A DNA stretch of 34,191 bases from Lachnospiraceae bacterium (GTDB lineage Bacteria; Bacillota; Clostridia; Lachnospirales; Lachnospiraceae): the NCBI GenBank assembly GCA_017620155.1, contig JAFZQY010000018.1:1-34191 (forward strand), written 5' to 3'. Under the pieces are notes generated by a model, which did no database searches, was not told the origin of the DNA, and saw nothing but the letters and a program-made list of their open reading frames with translations. The position numbers and the translations under genes were made by a program. Shown here one piece after another: positions 25,443 to 34,015 of this stretch; position 1 is the stretch's first letter; the number at the start of each line of letters is the position of its first letter.

Positions 25443-28388
25443 ATGAAAAAAACATTATCACTTATCCTGGCTTTCGTGCTCGCGACAACAGTATTCGTGA
25501 GCGATGTGATCGGACTTACCATGATCGCAAGAGCCCAGGAGATCACTGAAGAGGCGGAGGAAGTCGTTGATCCCGGTGATCCCGCTACCGAATCCCAGCA
25601 GTCGGAAGAGTGGGATGCTCATATCACCGAGATGATGCTTCAGCAGCAGCAGGCCGAAGCCGAGCGTCAGCAGGCTATGGAACAGGCAGCCAGAGAGGCT
25701 GAAGAAGCCGCTAAGCAGCAGGAGGCTGATGAAGCCGCTCAGGAAGCTAAGCGCAAGGCTGAGGAAGAAGAAGAAAGGCAGCGTAAAGAGGCCGAGGAAG
25801 CTGAAAAAGCAGCTGAGGAAGCCCGCAAGGCTGAGGAAGATCAGAAGTATTCACTTGTAGCAACTCTTCAGTCAAGCATGACTAATATAGTGACTGTACT
25901 TGATTTCGGATCTGCCCAGATCGGAACAGACAGAGATTACTTCCCGTTAAACATCAGCAACACAGGCAATAATGCGGTAGATCTTATATGTACCGAGACC
26001 ATGGATGCCGACGGCGCTTTCAGCGTATCGCTCCACGGCGATAAGACTCATCTTGAACCCGGCGAGACAGCCAGATTCAATGTATCGATGAAGTCCTCTC
26101 TTCAGGCCGGATCTTATTCCGCAAACCTGCTTTTTGCAGATAAGACCAGAGATCCCAATTTCGTAAATGCATTAATGATCCAGCTCAGAGGTACTGTTAC
26201 ACCCAAGCAGGCAACAGTAACAGGCGTTACCATTACTCCTTCCAAGGCTACGCTTGCAGTAGGCAACAGTTATCAGTTCTATGCAAATGTAACCGGAACG
26301 GGTGATTACAACAACGGTGTTAACTGGACGATCGCCAATCAGCAGTCAACCGGTACATATATATCCGGTACAGGTAATCTGACCATCGCGGCAAACGAGA
26401 CTTCATCCGCGATCACGGTTATGGCAAGCAGCGTTATGAATGCGCAGGTATCCGGATATGCTACCGTAACACCTCAGCGTAACAGCTATAATGTAAGTGC
26501 CAATGTTGATCCCGTAGGCGGCGGAAACGTAAGCGGCGGCGGTGCCGTATCCCAGGGAGGATCGGTAACCCTTTCGGCCGTACCCAACAAGAACTTCTAC
26601 TTCGTAGGCTGGGTACGTGACGGCCAGGTCGTATCAAACTCCACCAACTACACTGTATCCAATGTACAGTCCAACGTAGGCATAACAGCCAAATTCGCAC
26701 AGACATATGTTACAGTAAAAGCAGAAGCCAACAACCCCAACGGAGGTAACGTTGTGGGTGGCGGCACGATCACATACGGCGGAAGCACCACACTTTCCGC
26801 AAAGGCATACAGCGGATATGTATTTACCTGCTGGAAAGAAGGCAATAACGTAGTCAGCAGAGATGCTTCGATCAAGCTTGATAACCTTACGGTAGACCGT
26901 AAGCTCACAGCTGTATTCGACAAGACTGCACATACCGTTGTGCTCAACAGCTATCCCGCTGAAGGCGGTAAGGTAGAAGGCGGCGGAACATTTGCCATCG
27001 GACAGGGAACCACCATCAAGGCTACTCCCGCAAACGGATACAGATTCGTGTGCTGGATGATCAATAACCAGGTTGTAAACAGAGAAGCTACATGCAAAAT
27101 CGAAAAGGTTGAGTATGATTGTACAGTAACAGCTGTTTTTGAAAAAGAAGGCATCACCGCATATGAGATTTCATCAGGTGTAGCTACCACAGGCGGAACC
27201 ATCAGCCCCAGCGGTAAAGTAAATGTTGCTCAGGGTACCAATATCACATACACTATCACTCCCAAGGCAGGGTTTGCGATCCTCGCAGTCGCAGTCGACG
27301 GACACCAGATCGGAGCAGTAGGAACATATACATTTACCAATGTACAGGGTCCTCACACCATTTCGGCAGCTTTCGTACAGACCAATGCAGGCCAGCAGGC
27401 AGCTGCACAGTCAGGCAAGCCGGTTCAGACTCAGAAGGTTGAGCCTGTAGCCAAGACCGAAACCAATACCGCAACCGCACAGTCTACCGTAAGCATCGCT
27501 CAGGCAGCTTCCGGAGAGGGCGGAGACACATATGTAGAAGAGATGCCCGATCTTGAGTCGATCGAGATCCCTACCGACGAAGAACTCGGTGTGGTCGATG
27601 AAGTATTTGAACCTCAGGTATATTCAGAAGTAACACAGATGCTCGGCATGTCCATAAACGATGTTGAGGCCATGGTCGTAAGCGGCAACAAGATGCCCGT
27701 ACTGGATGCGGCTTTCTATACCGGAGCACTCGGTGCATATGTTCAGAACGACTATGAACCCACGGGCATGAGAAGTGTTGATTACCAGAACATGTCCAGA
27801 GAAGAACTTATGCTCGTATCTGACGACGAGATCAACCCTTCACTTCCCGATCTCGATGTAGTTGTTGAGAAGATGCTTTCCACAGATGATGTAATGAGCA
27901 TGGCCAAGGGCGGACAGGTAGGCGTATCCGTAAGCCTTACCAAGGTAGCAGAGCCCGATGCCGTAACTCAGAGGATCATGAAGAATGCAGTAGGCCAGAA
28001 ACCTGTTGAGTACTTCGATCTGACGATGCTCAAGACCAGCGGCGGATATACCGAGAGGATCACAGAACTTCCTACTACCATGGAAGTAGTCGTAGAGATC
28101 CCCGAAGCCGTATATCAGAGTGGCAAGACCTACTCGGTACTCAGGATCCACAATGGAGAACTCACAGTTCTTCCCGACCTTGATGACAATCCGAGGACGA
28201 TCACATTCCGTACCGACAGATTCTCATCATATGCGATCGCCAAGGAAGTAGCTTCCTCCAGAAGCCTGATAGGCTGGCTCGCAGGCGGTGCCATCGTGGC
28301 ATTCGGTATCGCAGCTACATGCTTCCTGATACTGATCGTACATCAGCACAACTATCGCAAAGCAAGACGCAAAGCTAAGGCAAAATAA
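25443..28388 (+). CDS. Exported InlB-repeat surface protein with coiled coil and C-terminal TM
   Basis: This is a 981-aa protein. Signal peptide about 1-31 (MKKTLSLILAFVLATT, likely cut near ARA-QE). An acidic start, then a Glu/Ala/Lys/Gln coiled coil (about 62-134); a beta domain of the 'choice-of-anchor'/Hydin type (150-252, LDFGSAQIG); a Big2-like Ig domain (about 253-345); and three to four divergent InlB B-repeats (about 347-420, 421-493, 497-567 and weaker 571-646) with the GG-x-V-x-GGG and F-x-x-W or F-x-CW motifs. A Gln/Thr linker follows, an unassigned acidic region (about 690-830), and a C-terminal module with IHNGELTVLPDL and FSSYAI, similar in plan to that of the two giant surface proteins. 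One TM (about 941-966) and a basic tail end the chain. There is no sortase motif. Likely a wall-spanning, membrane-anchored surface protein; ligand unknown. Confidence 0.87.
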   Translation: MKKTLSLILAFVLATTVFVSDVIGLTMIARAQEITEEAEEVVDPGDPATESQQSEEWDAHITEMMLQQQQAEAERQQAMEQAAREAEEAAKQQEADEAAQEAKRKAEEEEERQRKEAEEAEKAAEEARKAEEDQKYSLVATLQSSMTNIVTVLDFGSAQIGTDRDYFPLNISNTGNNAVDLICTETMDADGAFSVSLHGDKTHLEPGETARFNVSMKSSLQAGSYSANLLFADKTRDPNFVNALMIQLRGTVTPKQATVTGVTITPSKATLAVGNSYQFYANVTGTGDYNNGVNWTIANQQSTGTYISGTGNLTIAANETSSAITVMASSVMNAQVSGYATVTPQRNSYNVSANVDPVGGGNVSGGGAVSQGGSVTLSAVPNKNFYFVGWVRDGQVVSNSTNYTVSNVQSNVGITAKFAQTYVTVKAEANNPNGGNVVGGGTITYGGSTTLSAKAYSGYVFTCWKEGNNVVSRDASIKLDNLTVDRKLTAVFDKTAHTVVLNSYPAEGGKVEGGGTFAIGQGTTIKATPANGYRFVCWMINNQVVNREATCKIEKVEYDCTVTAVFEKEGITAYEISSGVATTGGTISPSGKVNVAQGTNITYTITPKAGFAILAVAVDGHQIGAVGTYTFTNVQGPHTISAAFVQTNAGQQAAAQSGKPVQTQKVEPVAKTETNTATAQSTVSIAQAASGEGGDTYVEEMPDLESIEIPTDEELGVVDEVFEPQVYSEVTQMLGMSINDVEAMVVSGNKMPVLDAAFYTGALGAYVQNDYEPTGMRSVDYQNMSREELMLVSDDEINPSLPDLDVVVEKMLSTDDVMSMAKGGQVGVSVSLTKVAEPDAVTQRIMKNAVGQKPVEYFDLTMLKTSGGYTERITELPTTMEVVVEIPEAVYQSGKTYSVLRIHNGELTVLPDLDDNPRTITFRTDRFSSYAIAKEVASSRSLIGWLAGGAIVAFGIAATCFLILIVHQHNYRKARRKAKAK

Positions 28389-28423
28389 AGTTAAGCCGGA
28401 ATACTACACGGAGATGAAGTGAC

Positions 28424-29638
28424 TTGAAAGAGGCATTATTCAGCAAAGACAGAGTAAACACAGGACGGCAGAGAGAGATTGACGCGCTTAAGGCATTCTC
28501 GATCATAATGATGATCATAACCCATTGCATAGATGACCTCTATGCGGGATATGCAGAGAATGCCCTGGCGGTCATCATCAATGACTACCTCGCACAATCG
28601 GTAGGCGCCTCAGGATTCATGATCTGTATGGGGATCGGGATCATCTATTCCCGCAGCTATAACCCCGAAGATCATGCCAAAAGAGGAGTGAGCCTCCTGA
28701 TCACAGGTCAGCTTTTAAACCTCTTCAGATACGGACTCCCGTATATAACCGGATATATTATTTCAGGCAACCCCGTTATGAAGGCCGGAACATTTCTGGT
28801 CTTCAGCGGGGATATCCTGCAATTTGCAGGCCTCTTTTTCTTATGCATGGCACTCTTCAGGAAACTGAAGCTTAAGTCATGGCATATTTTCGTCATAGCG
28901 ATCGTGCTCAACCTGATCGGTATGGCTCTGAAACTGCGTATCAGTACAGGCTTCTACGCACTGGATCAGCTTTTCGGACTGTTTGTATTCACGAACAGCG
29001 AGAGCTATTTCCCTCTTTTCCACTGGCTCATATATCCTGCATTCGGCATGCTCTACGGTGAGCAGCTGATGCATGTTAAGGACAAGAAGAAGTTCTACAG
29101 CATCCTCATCGGTCCTCTTGCCGTTATATTTGCTGTATACTACTACATAGGGATATGTGTCGATCAGCCTGTATTTACCGTGTTTTCAGAATGGCGGACA
29201 TTCTGCTGCGTAAACATATTCGATGCCATAATGCATCTGTTCTGCAACACGCTGATGATCACGCTCGGATTTTTCCTGACATTTAAGTTATCCGAAAAAG
29301 GTGCTGCGCCGATCAGATTCATTGCAGGCAACATTAACAGGTACTATTGCATACACACCGTGGTGGTGTATTTCCTCGAAGTATTCTTGATTGAAATAGC
29401 TGAGATCGAAGTGAATGCACTGATCTGTTATTCACTGGCGTTTTTCGTTATCGCCATATGTACGATCTGCGTGATCATTTACGGAAAATATATGGCTGCC
29501 GGGTGTCATGAGTTTTTCGGCAGAAACATATATTTCTGGTATGGAGTAGTGGTCGGGATGTCCATAGTTCTATGCATATGGGCTTCGCTCGGGACGGCCG
29601 AGTTCCCGAACCTGCTGAACGATTATCTTGATCTGTAA
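28424..29638 (+). CDS. AT3-like multi-pass membrane acyltransferase
   Basis: This is a 404-aa protein with about ten hydrophobic helices. The N-terminus, REIDALKAFSIIMMIITHCID (17-37), carries the K/R-x10-H motif of acyltransferase-3 (OafA-like) enzymes as K23 and H34. A related reading is the HGSNAT/DUF1624 group, which has a similar N-terminus. Such enzymes move an acetyl or acyl group across the membrane onto extracytoplasmic sugars or other envelope acceptors. The start is a TTG at 28424 with GGAG at 28410-28413; no ATG gives a better reading. It lies 35 bases after the surface protein gene and 29 bases before the dCache phosphatase. With the STAS-controlled acyl-CoA synthetase upstream it may belong to an envelope acylation pathway; acceptor and donor are unknown. 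Confidence 0.75.
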   Translation: MKEALFSKDRVNTGRQREIDALKAFSIIMMIITHCIDDLYAGYAENALAVIINDYLAQSVGASGFMICMGIGIIYSRSYNPEDHAKRGVSLLITGQLLNLFRYGLPYITGYIISGNPVMKAGTFLVFSGDILQFAGLFFLCMALFRKLKLKSWHIFVIAIVLNLIGMALKLRISTGFYALDQLFGLFVFTNSESYFPLFHWLIYPAFGMLYGEQLMHVKDKKKFYSILIGPLAVIFAVYYYIGICVDQPVFTVFSEWRTFCCVNIFDAIMHLFCNTLMITLGFFLTFKLSEKGAAPIRFIAGNINRYYCIHTVVVYFLEVFLIEIAEIEVNALICYSLAFFVIAICTICVIIYGKYMAAGCHEFFGRNIYFWYGVVVGMSIVLCIWASLGTAEFPNLLNDYLDL

Positions 29639-29667
29639 TCCATGACTTATTACAGGACGACTGATTT

Positions 29668-31842
29668 ATGAAGAAGATTAAGAATCTGGTGATCGGGGGT
29701 ATTCAGAACAAGGTTTTTAACCTGATCCTGATCACGGTCATATTGATGATAGGCGTTTTCACCGGAGTGGCTATCTATCAGTTCCGGACATTCAACCGGA
29801 TCTTTGAAGAAACCCACCAAAGACAGAAGACCGCCGTGCTTACGATATCATCCGATACCATGGATGCCGTCATAGACTCAAGCCTGAGCAATACTACGGA
29901 TATGGAGGCATACATAGCCGATGATGTATTCCGTGAGCTCAGGAATGAAGTGAATCTGCTCGCAGAGTATGCCACGGATATCGCCGAGAATCCGGGGGAC
30001 TATCCCGAGGCACATCTGTCACGTCCGCAGAAGGGATTACAGGGCACTACGGCGGTTCAGCTGGTCACGGCATCGGGCGTGGATATCGATGATCATGATG
30101 TAGTCCATGATGTCAGGCTCTTTGGCAACATGTCCGGCGTTCTGACAGCGACCTACGACAGCATGGATATCAATTCCTGTTATATGTCCACACCGGCAGG
30201 GATCATGATAGTAGCCGATCCGTATTCCGGAGACCGCATAGATGCCGACGGCAACTACCTGACCATAGAATCTGAGCAGCGCCCCTGGTATATAGGCGCC
30301 GTCGAAGCGGGGGATGTATATTTCTCCGATATCATGACGGATACCTTTAACGGCCGCAAGACCATAGTCTGCTCCAAACCCGTATATTATCGGGACGGTG
30401 AGCTTGCCGGAGTCATAGGCATCGACCTTTATCTGGATTCTATCGCAGATTCCGTAGAACAGTCCGCGAGCGAAGGCTCGTTCGTATTTATTGTAAACGA
30501 CAGCGGGCATGTCATTTTTTCTCCCAAGACCGAAGGGGCGTTCAAGGCGACTCCCGAGACGGCCGAAGTAGATCTGCGTAAGTCGGAAAATGCCGAACTT
30601 GCAGATTTTATAACGGATGCTATCGAAGGGAAAACAGATGTAAGACAGCTCGATGCGGACGGCGGTACCTGGTACATGTCGGGAACCAAGATGCCTACGA
30701 TCGGATGGGCGCTCATTAATGTCGTGGACAAGTCCGTGACGGACAGACCTACCGATCTCATGGAAGAGCAGTATGAGAAATATCTTGAAGAAGCTGCAGT
30801 CGGCTACCGCGACAGTCTTTCACATTCCAATGCGACCATACTTGTGCTTCTCGGACTGGTATTACTGATGAGCCTGGCTATGGGACTTTCTCTGGCTAAA
30901 AGGATCGTCCGTCCTCTTAACGGTCTGACCAAGAGGATCGGCGAGATCAGCGAGGATAATCTCCAGTTCATGATGGAGGACCAGTTCCGTACAGACGATG
31001 AGATAGAAGTGCTGGCACAGTCCTTTGCGGATCTATCGCGTAAGACGATCCAGTATGTAAACGAGGTGACCAGAGTCACCGCCGAAAAAGAGCATATCGA
31101 GGCTGAACTTGATATGGCCAAGGCTATTCAGGCAAGTCAGCTTCCCAATATATTCCCTCCTTATCCGGAGCGTGAAGAATTCGAGATCTATGCCTCCATG
31201 ACGCCTGCGAAGCAGGTCGGCGGCGATTTCTACGATTTCTACATGATCGACGACGATCATATCGCTTTAGTCATGGCGGATGTATCCGGCAAGGGGGTTC
31301 CGGCGGCACTGTTTATGATGATCTCCAGGATTTTGATCAAGAATCGCATCTGTACAGGTGAAAGTCCCGGCGAAGCATTGTATAATGTAAACAACCAGCT
31401 GCTGGAAGGTAATGAAGCCGAACTGTTCGTAACGGTATGGCTCGCGGTGATCGAGATCTCCACAGGCAAGGGCATATCGGTCAATGCCGGACATGAGCAT
31501 CCCGCTCTGAAACATGCGGGTTCTGACTATGAACTCGTGACATACAGGCATTCACCCGCCGTATCCACCATGGAAGGCATAAACTTTAAGGAGCGTGAGT
31601 TTACGCTTGAGCCCGGTGACAGCATCTTCGTATACACTGACGGTGTAGCCGAGGCCACGGATATTGAAGACCAGCTCTTCGGTACGGACAGAATGCTTGA
31701 AGCACTGAATTCAGATCCCGATGCAGGTGCGGAGCAGACACTAAAGAATGTGATGGATCATATAGAAGAGTTCGTCGCAGGTGAAGAACAGTTTGATGAT
31801 ATTACCATGTTAGCGTTTAAGTACTTAGGCTCAAAAGGATAA
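29668..31842 (+). CDS. dCache-HAMP-SpoIIE/PP2C sensor phosphatase
   Basis: This is a 724-aa protein. TM1 about 17-37; extracytoplasmic double-Cache sensor (about 55-385) with the typical RPWYIGAVEAGDVYFSD (205-221), KPVY (237-240) and FIVNDSGHVIFSP (274-286) elements; TM2 about 389-408; HAMP 409-465; linker DMAKAIQASQLPNIFPP (482-498); PP2C domain 505-718 with GGDFYD (518-523), ADVSGKG (537-543), NAGH (606-609), YTDGVAEA (656-663), DDIT (710-713). dCache domains usually bind small molecules such as amino acids. The enzyme should dephosphorylate STAS antagonists in response to an external ligand. The RsbW-like kinase gene follows after four bases and a STAS gene after that, so this is a ligand-sensing input to a partner switch. 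It is clearly paralogous to the 19809 phosphatase in the catalytic part. Confidence 0.95.
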   Translation: MKKIKNLVIGGIQNKVFNLILITVILMIGVFTGVAIYQFRTFNRIFEETHQRQKTAVLTISSDTMDAVIDSSLSNTTDMEAYIADDVFRELRNEVNLLAEYATDIAENPGDYPEAHLSRPQKGLQGTTAVQLVTASGVDIDDHDVVHDVRLFGNMSGVLTATYDSMDINSCYMSTPAGIMIVADPYSGDRIDADGNYLTIESEQRPWYIGAVEAGDVYFSDIMTDTFNGRKTIVCSKPVYYRDGELAGVIGIDLYLDSIADSVEQSASEGSFVFIVNDSGHVIFSPKTEGAFKATPETAEVDLRKSENAELADFITDAIEGKTDVRQLDADGGTWYMSGTKMPTIGWALINVVDKSVTDRPTDLMEEQYEKYLEEAAVGYRDSLSHSNATILVLLGLVLLMSLAMGLSLAKRIVRPLNGLTKRIGEISEDNLQFMMEDQFRTDDEIEVLAQSFADLSRKTIQYVNEVTRVTAEKEHIEAELDMAKAIQASQLPNIFPPYPEREEFEIYASMTPAKQVGGDFYDFYMIDDDHIALVMADVSGKGVPAALFMMISRILIKNRICTGESPGEALYNVNNQLLEGNEAELFVTVWLAVIEISTGKGISVNAGHEHPALKHAGSDYELVTYRHSPAVSTMEGINFKEREFTLEPGDSIFVYTDGVAEATDIEDQLFGTDRMLEALNSDPDAGAEQTLKNVMDHIEEFVAGEEQFDDITMLAFKYLGSKG

Positions 31843-31846
31843 AAGT

Positions 31847-32260
31847 ATGAAAGAATTGACCATTGAGGCAAAAGTGGATAATCTGGATAAGGTACTTTCC
31901 TTTGTGGACGAGCAGCTGGAGACGGCCGGATGTTCCATAGGCATGCAGACCCAGATCGACATAGCGGTGGAGGAGGTATTCGTCAATATCGCCCAATACG
32001 CCTATGATCCGGACTCGGGACCTGCCAAGATATCCATAGATATCGTCGGAACCAATCCGGTAAAAGTGAAACTGACATTCAATGATACAGGAGTTCCGTA
32101 CAATCCTCTTGCAAAAGAGGATCCGGATGTGACCATGAGTGTAGAGGAACGTCCGATAGGCGGCCTCGGGATCTTCATGGTCAAGAACATCATGGATGAT
32201 GTTCAATATGAATACAAAGAAGGACATAACATCTTCACTATCACCAAGAATCTAGAATAA
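31847..32260 (+). CDS. RsbW/SpoIIAB-like anti-sigma-type serine kinase
   Basis: This is a 137-aa single-domain GHKL kinase. N-box EEVFVNIAQYAY (42-53, N47), G1 NDTGVPYNPL (79-88, D80), G2 GGLGIF (105-110). This is the form that phosphorylates STAS proteins on serine and holds a sigma factor or other target when the STAS partner is phosphorylated. It starts four bases after the dCache phosphatase and is followed by a STAS gene, giving the phosphatase-kinase-antagonist order of a partner-switching module. No sigma factor gene is seen in the window, so the final target may be elsewhere or non-sigma, for example the STAS-synthetase or the STAS protein of the CIS operon. Confidence 0.93.
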   Translation: MKELTIEAKVDNLDKVLSFVDEQLETAGCSIGMQTQIDIAVEEVFVNIAQYAYDPDSGPAKISIDIVGTNPVKVKLTFNDTGVPYNPLAKEDPDVTMSVEERPIGGLGIFMVKNIMDDVQYEYKEGHNIFTITKNLE

Positions 32261-32276
32261 AGGGAGGAAGCAACAG

Positions 32277-32576
32277 ATGCTCAACATTACCAAGGAATCA
32301 AACGGAACGGATCTTACTATCACACTGGAGGGTAGATTGGATACCGCCACATCCCCCGATCTTGACGCACAGCTCAGATCTGTAATAGACGGAGTAAAAT
32401 CACTGACATTCGATATGGACAAGCTTGCATATATATCCAGTGCCGGCTTAAGAGTGCTTCTGTCCGCCCAGAAGATCATGAACAAGCAGGGTAGCATGGT
32501 CATCAAAAATGTGGCTCCTGATGTAATGGAGATCTTCGAAGTGACCGGCTTCTCGGACATCCTGACCATAGAGTAA
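32277..32576 (+). CDS. STAS-domain anti-sigma-factor antagonist
   Basis: This is a 99-aa STAS domain of RsbV/SpoIIAA type: ITLEGRLDT (15-23), YISSAGLRVLL (52-62), aligned phospho-acceptor Ser55, and a final FEVTGFSDIL helix. GGGAGG lies just before ATG 32277. It is the natural substrate of the RsbW-like kinase immediately upstream and of the dCache PP2C phosphatase before that. It is similar in length and motif to the lone STAS protein of the CIS operon (5456-5755), so cross-talk between the two is possible. Confidence 0.93.
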   Translation: MLNITKESNGTDLTITLEGRLDTATSPDLDAQLRSVIDGVKSLTFDMDKLAYISSAGLRVLLSAQKIMNKQGSMVIKNVAPDVMEIFEVTGFSDILTIE

Positions 32577-32586
32577 GGAGGTCCTT

Positions 32587-33216
32587 ATGCAAACTGAAAA
32601 GATAATAGTTACCAGCACGGGCGATGGGTTAGACGAAGCGCTCGAGGCTACCACTCGCTTCGCTGATGAGGAAATGATGGATTCTAAGAGTGCGCTCCGC
32701 TTCAGGCTTCTGGCTGAGGAGACTCTTGGCATGGTTCAGGCCATCACCTCCGGATTCAAGGGCGTATTCTGGATAGAAGAGAACGACGACGATGAGTATC
32801 TGATGCATCTGACGGCCAAGACCGCGATGGATTATGAGAAAAAGAAAGAGCTCATCGATGCTTCCACAGAGAAAAAGAATCTCGCGGCCAAAGGCTTTAT
32901 GGGCAAAATCCGCGAGATGATCGAGAACGGCATTCACAGCATAGATGAAGCCGGTTCTCTTCAGGTTGATTATGAAGGGGCCCCCGTTATGTACGGTTCA
33001 ATGGGCCTGTGTGATGTTGATTCCTCCACGGCATATATGTGGTCACTTAATCAGTACCGCAGTACCATGAAGGATCAGCTCGACTCCGACTCGGGCGTTC
33101 GCAGCGCGTGGGATGAACTGGAGAAGTCCATCGTAGCCAATATCGCGGATGATGTCCGTGTATCGGTGGCCGGCGACAAGGTCGAGATGGTCATCATGAA
33201 AAAAGCAGACAGATGA
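32587..33216 (+). CDS. Uncharacterised protein, possibly a degenerate GHKL/RsbW-like fold
   Basis: This 209-aa protein is not one I recognise with certainty. Residues 36-55 (LRFRLLAEETLGMVQAI) resemble an RsbW N-box helix, but the Mg-binding Asn is replaced (Met49). There is then a strand (GVFWIEEND, EYLMHLTAKT), a charged helical insert (80-125), and a last strand pair (VRVSVAGDKVEMVIMKK) as at the end of GHKL domains. No G1 DxG motif is seen. The ribosome site TAAGGAGG overlaps the STAS stop codon, so it is co-translated with the partner-switch genes. A nucleotide-free STAS- or kinase-binding role is possible. Its stop codon TGA directly abuts the stop of the convergent TetR gene. Confidence 0.7.
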   Translation: MQTEKIIVTSTGDGLDEALEATTRFADEEMMDSKSALRFRLLAEETLGMVQAITSGFKGVFWIEENDDDEYLMHLTAKTAMDYEKKKELIDASTEKKNLAAKGFMGKIREMIENGIHSIDEAGSLQVDYEGAPVMYGSMGLCDVDSSTAYMWSLNQYRSTMKDQLDSDSGVRSAWDELEKSIVANIADDVRVSVAGDKVEMVIMKKADR

Positions 33217-33813
33217 TCACTGCGTGAACTGATCAATTATTGAACGTATCGATCTGAACAGATCGGGTTTGAGTTCGTCGAGAGTTACGGGAGAACTGTA
33301 CATTATCGCACTGTATCCCGTTGCTCCGACAAGCTCTACTATAAGAAACAGCATCATTTCCGGCGAGCGGATTCCGCGGCCGGATTCTTTTATCATATTG
33401 TCATATATATCCCTGAAATCCACTCCGTCATCGGACGTGGTGAGTACCCTCTTGAAAACTCCCCAGCTTAAATCCTTGCTTATCAGGCTTACCAGCGCCT
33501 TATTGGCTGAAAGAGCGTCAAGAACGTGATCGCATATGAATATTATGCGATCGCTTAAGTCTGTGATATCGGGCCTTTTCTTAAGCTCGTCATAGGCATT
33601 TACGAACAGCTGGCCGGTCTTATGAACGATCAGCCTGTCCTTGATATCATATTTATCCTTGAAATACAGATAAAAGGTGCCCTTGGCAACGCCGGCGCGC
33701 TCAACGATGTCCGCGATGGATGTCTGCGGCAGTCCTTTCGTGGTGAAGAGCTCGAATGCAGTATCCAGCAGGGATTCTCTTTTTTTCTGCTTGTTAAGAT
33801 CCGCTTTTCCCAT
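33217..33813 (-). CDS. TetR/AcrR-family repressor
   Basis: This is a 198-aa protein with an N-terminal TetR HTH (about 11-56: LLDTAFELF, TSIADIVERAGVAKGTFYLYFKDK) and an all-helical ligand domain (about 60-198). Its ribosome site AAAGGAG lies just before the start (start codon 33811-33813 on the minus strand). It is divergent from an MMPL/RND exporter gene. The intergenic region holds TGACC-N3-GGTCA palindromes, the kind of short operator TetR repressors bind, so it very likely represses the exporter and itself. It converges on the partner-switch operon with no bases between the stop codons (TGA-TCA at 33214-33219). Confidence 0.93.
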   Translation of the reverse strand: MGKADLNKQKKRESLLDTAFELFTTKGLPQTSIADIVERAGVAKGTFYLYFKDKYDIKDRLIVHKTGQLFVNAYDELKKRPDITDLSDRIIFICDHVLDALSANKALVSLISKDLSWGVFKRVLTTSDDGVDFRDIYDNMIKESGRGIRSPEMMLFLIVELVGATGYSAIMYSSPVTLDELKPDLFRSIRSIIDQFTQ

Positions 33814-33850
33814 GGGAATCTCCTTTAAGTTTTCCCCAGTATCATACCAA

Positions 33851-33856
33851 ATTATA
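33851..33856 (-). promoter_or_regulatory. Probable -10 box of the TetR gene
   Basis: On the minus strand this reads TATAAT, about 38 bases before the TetR start codon. A weak -35 (TTCTCA on the minus strand, 33873-33878) lies 16 bases further up. The first operator (33887-33899) is just upstream of it, which would permit autoregulation. Confidence 0.5.
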
Positions 33857-33885
33857 AAGAAAAAATAAAATGTGAGAATTGATTA

Positions 33886-33914
33886 TTGACCGATGGTCAG
33901 TTTTGAGATATAAC
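33886..33914 (+). promoter_or_regulatory. Sigma-A-type promoter of the exporter gene
   Basis: TTGACC (33886-33891), 17-bp spacer, TATAAC (33909-33914). The first TetR operator overlaps the -35 box and the start of the spacer, so repressor binding would block RNA polymerase. A start site is expected near 33921. Confidence 0.75.
33887..33899. promoter_or_regulatory. TetR operator 1
   Basis: Palindrome TGACC-GAT-GGTCA, perfect five-base arms. It overlaps the -35 box of the exporter promoter. Confidence 0.75.
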
Positions 33915-33928
33915 AGGATTATAGAAAA

Positions 33929-33941
33929 TGACCAACGGTCA
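33929..33941. promoter_or_regulatory. TetR operator 2
   Basis: Palindrome TGACC-AAC-GGTCA, perfect arms, 42 bp (about four helical turns) from operator 1 and just downstream of the expected start site. Confidence 0.75.
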
Positions 33942-33977
33942 TAAATGATTCGAGAGCAATAATCATAATTGATCTGA

Positions 33978-33990
33978 ACGCCAACGGTCA
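33978..33990. promoter_or_regulatory. Possible TetR operator 3 (left arm degenerate)
   Basis: ACGCC-AAC-GGTCA shares its right arm and centre with operator 2 and is followed by the same TAA; the left arm has three mismatches. It lies 49 bp from operator 2 in the leader of the exporter. Confidence 0.45.
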
Positions 33991-34015
33991 TAACCAGTCA
34001 GGAGGGAAAATTATT

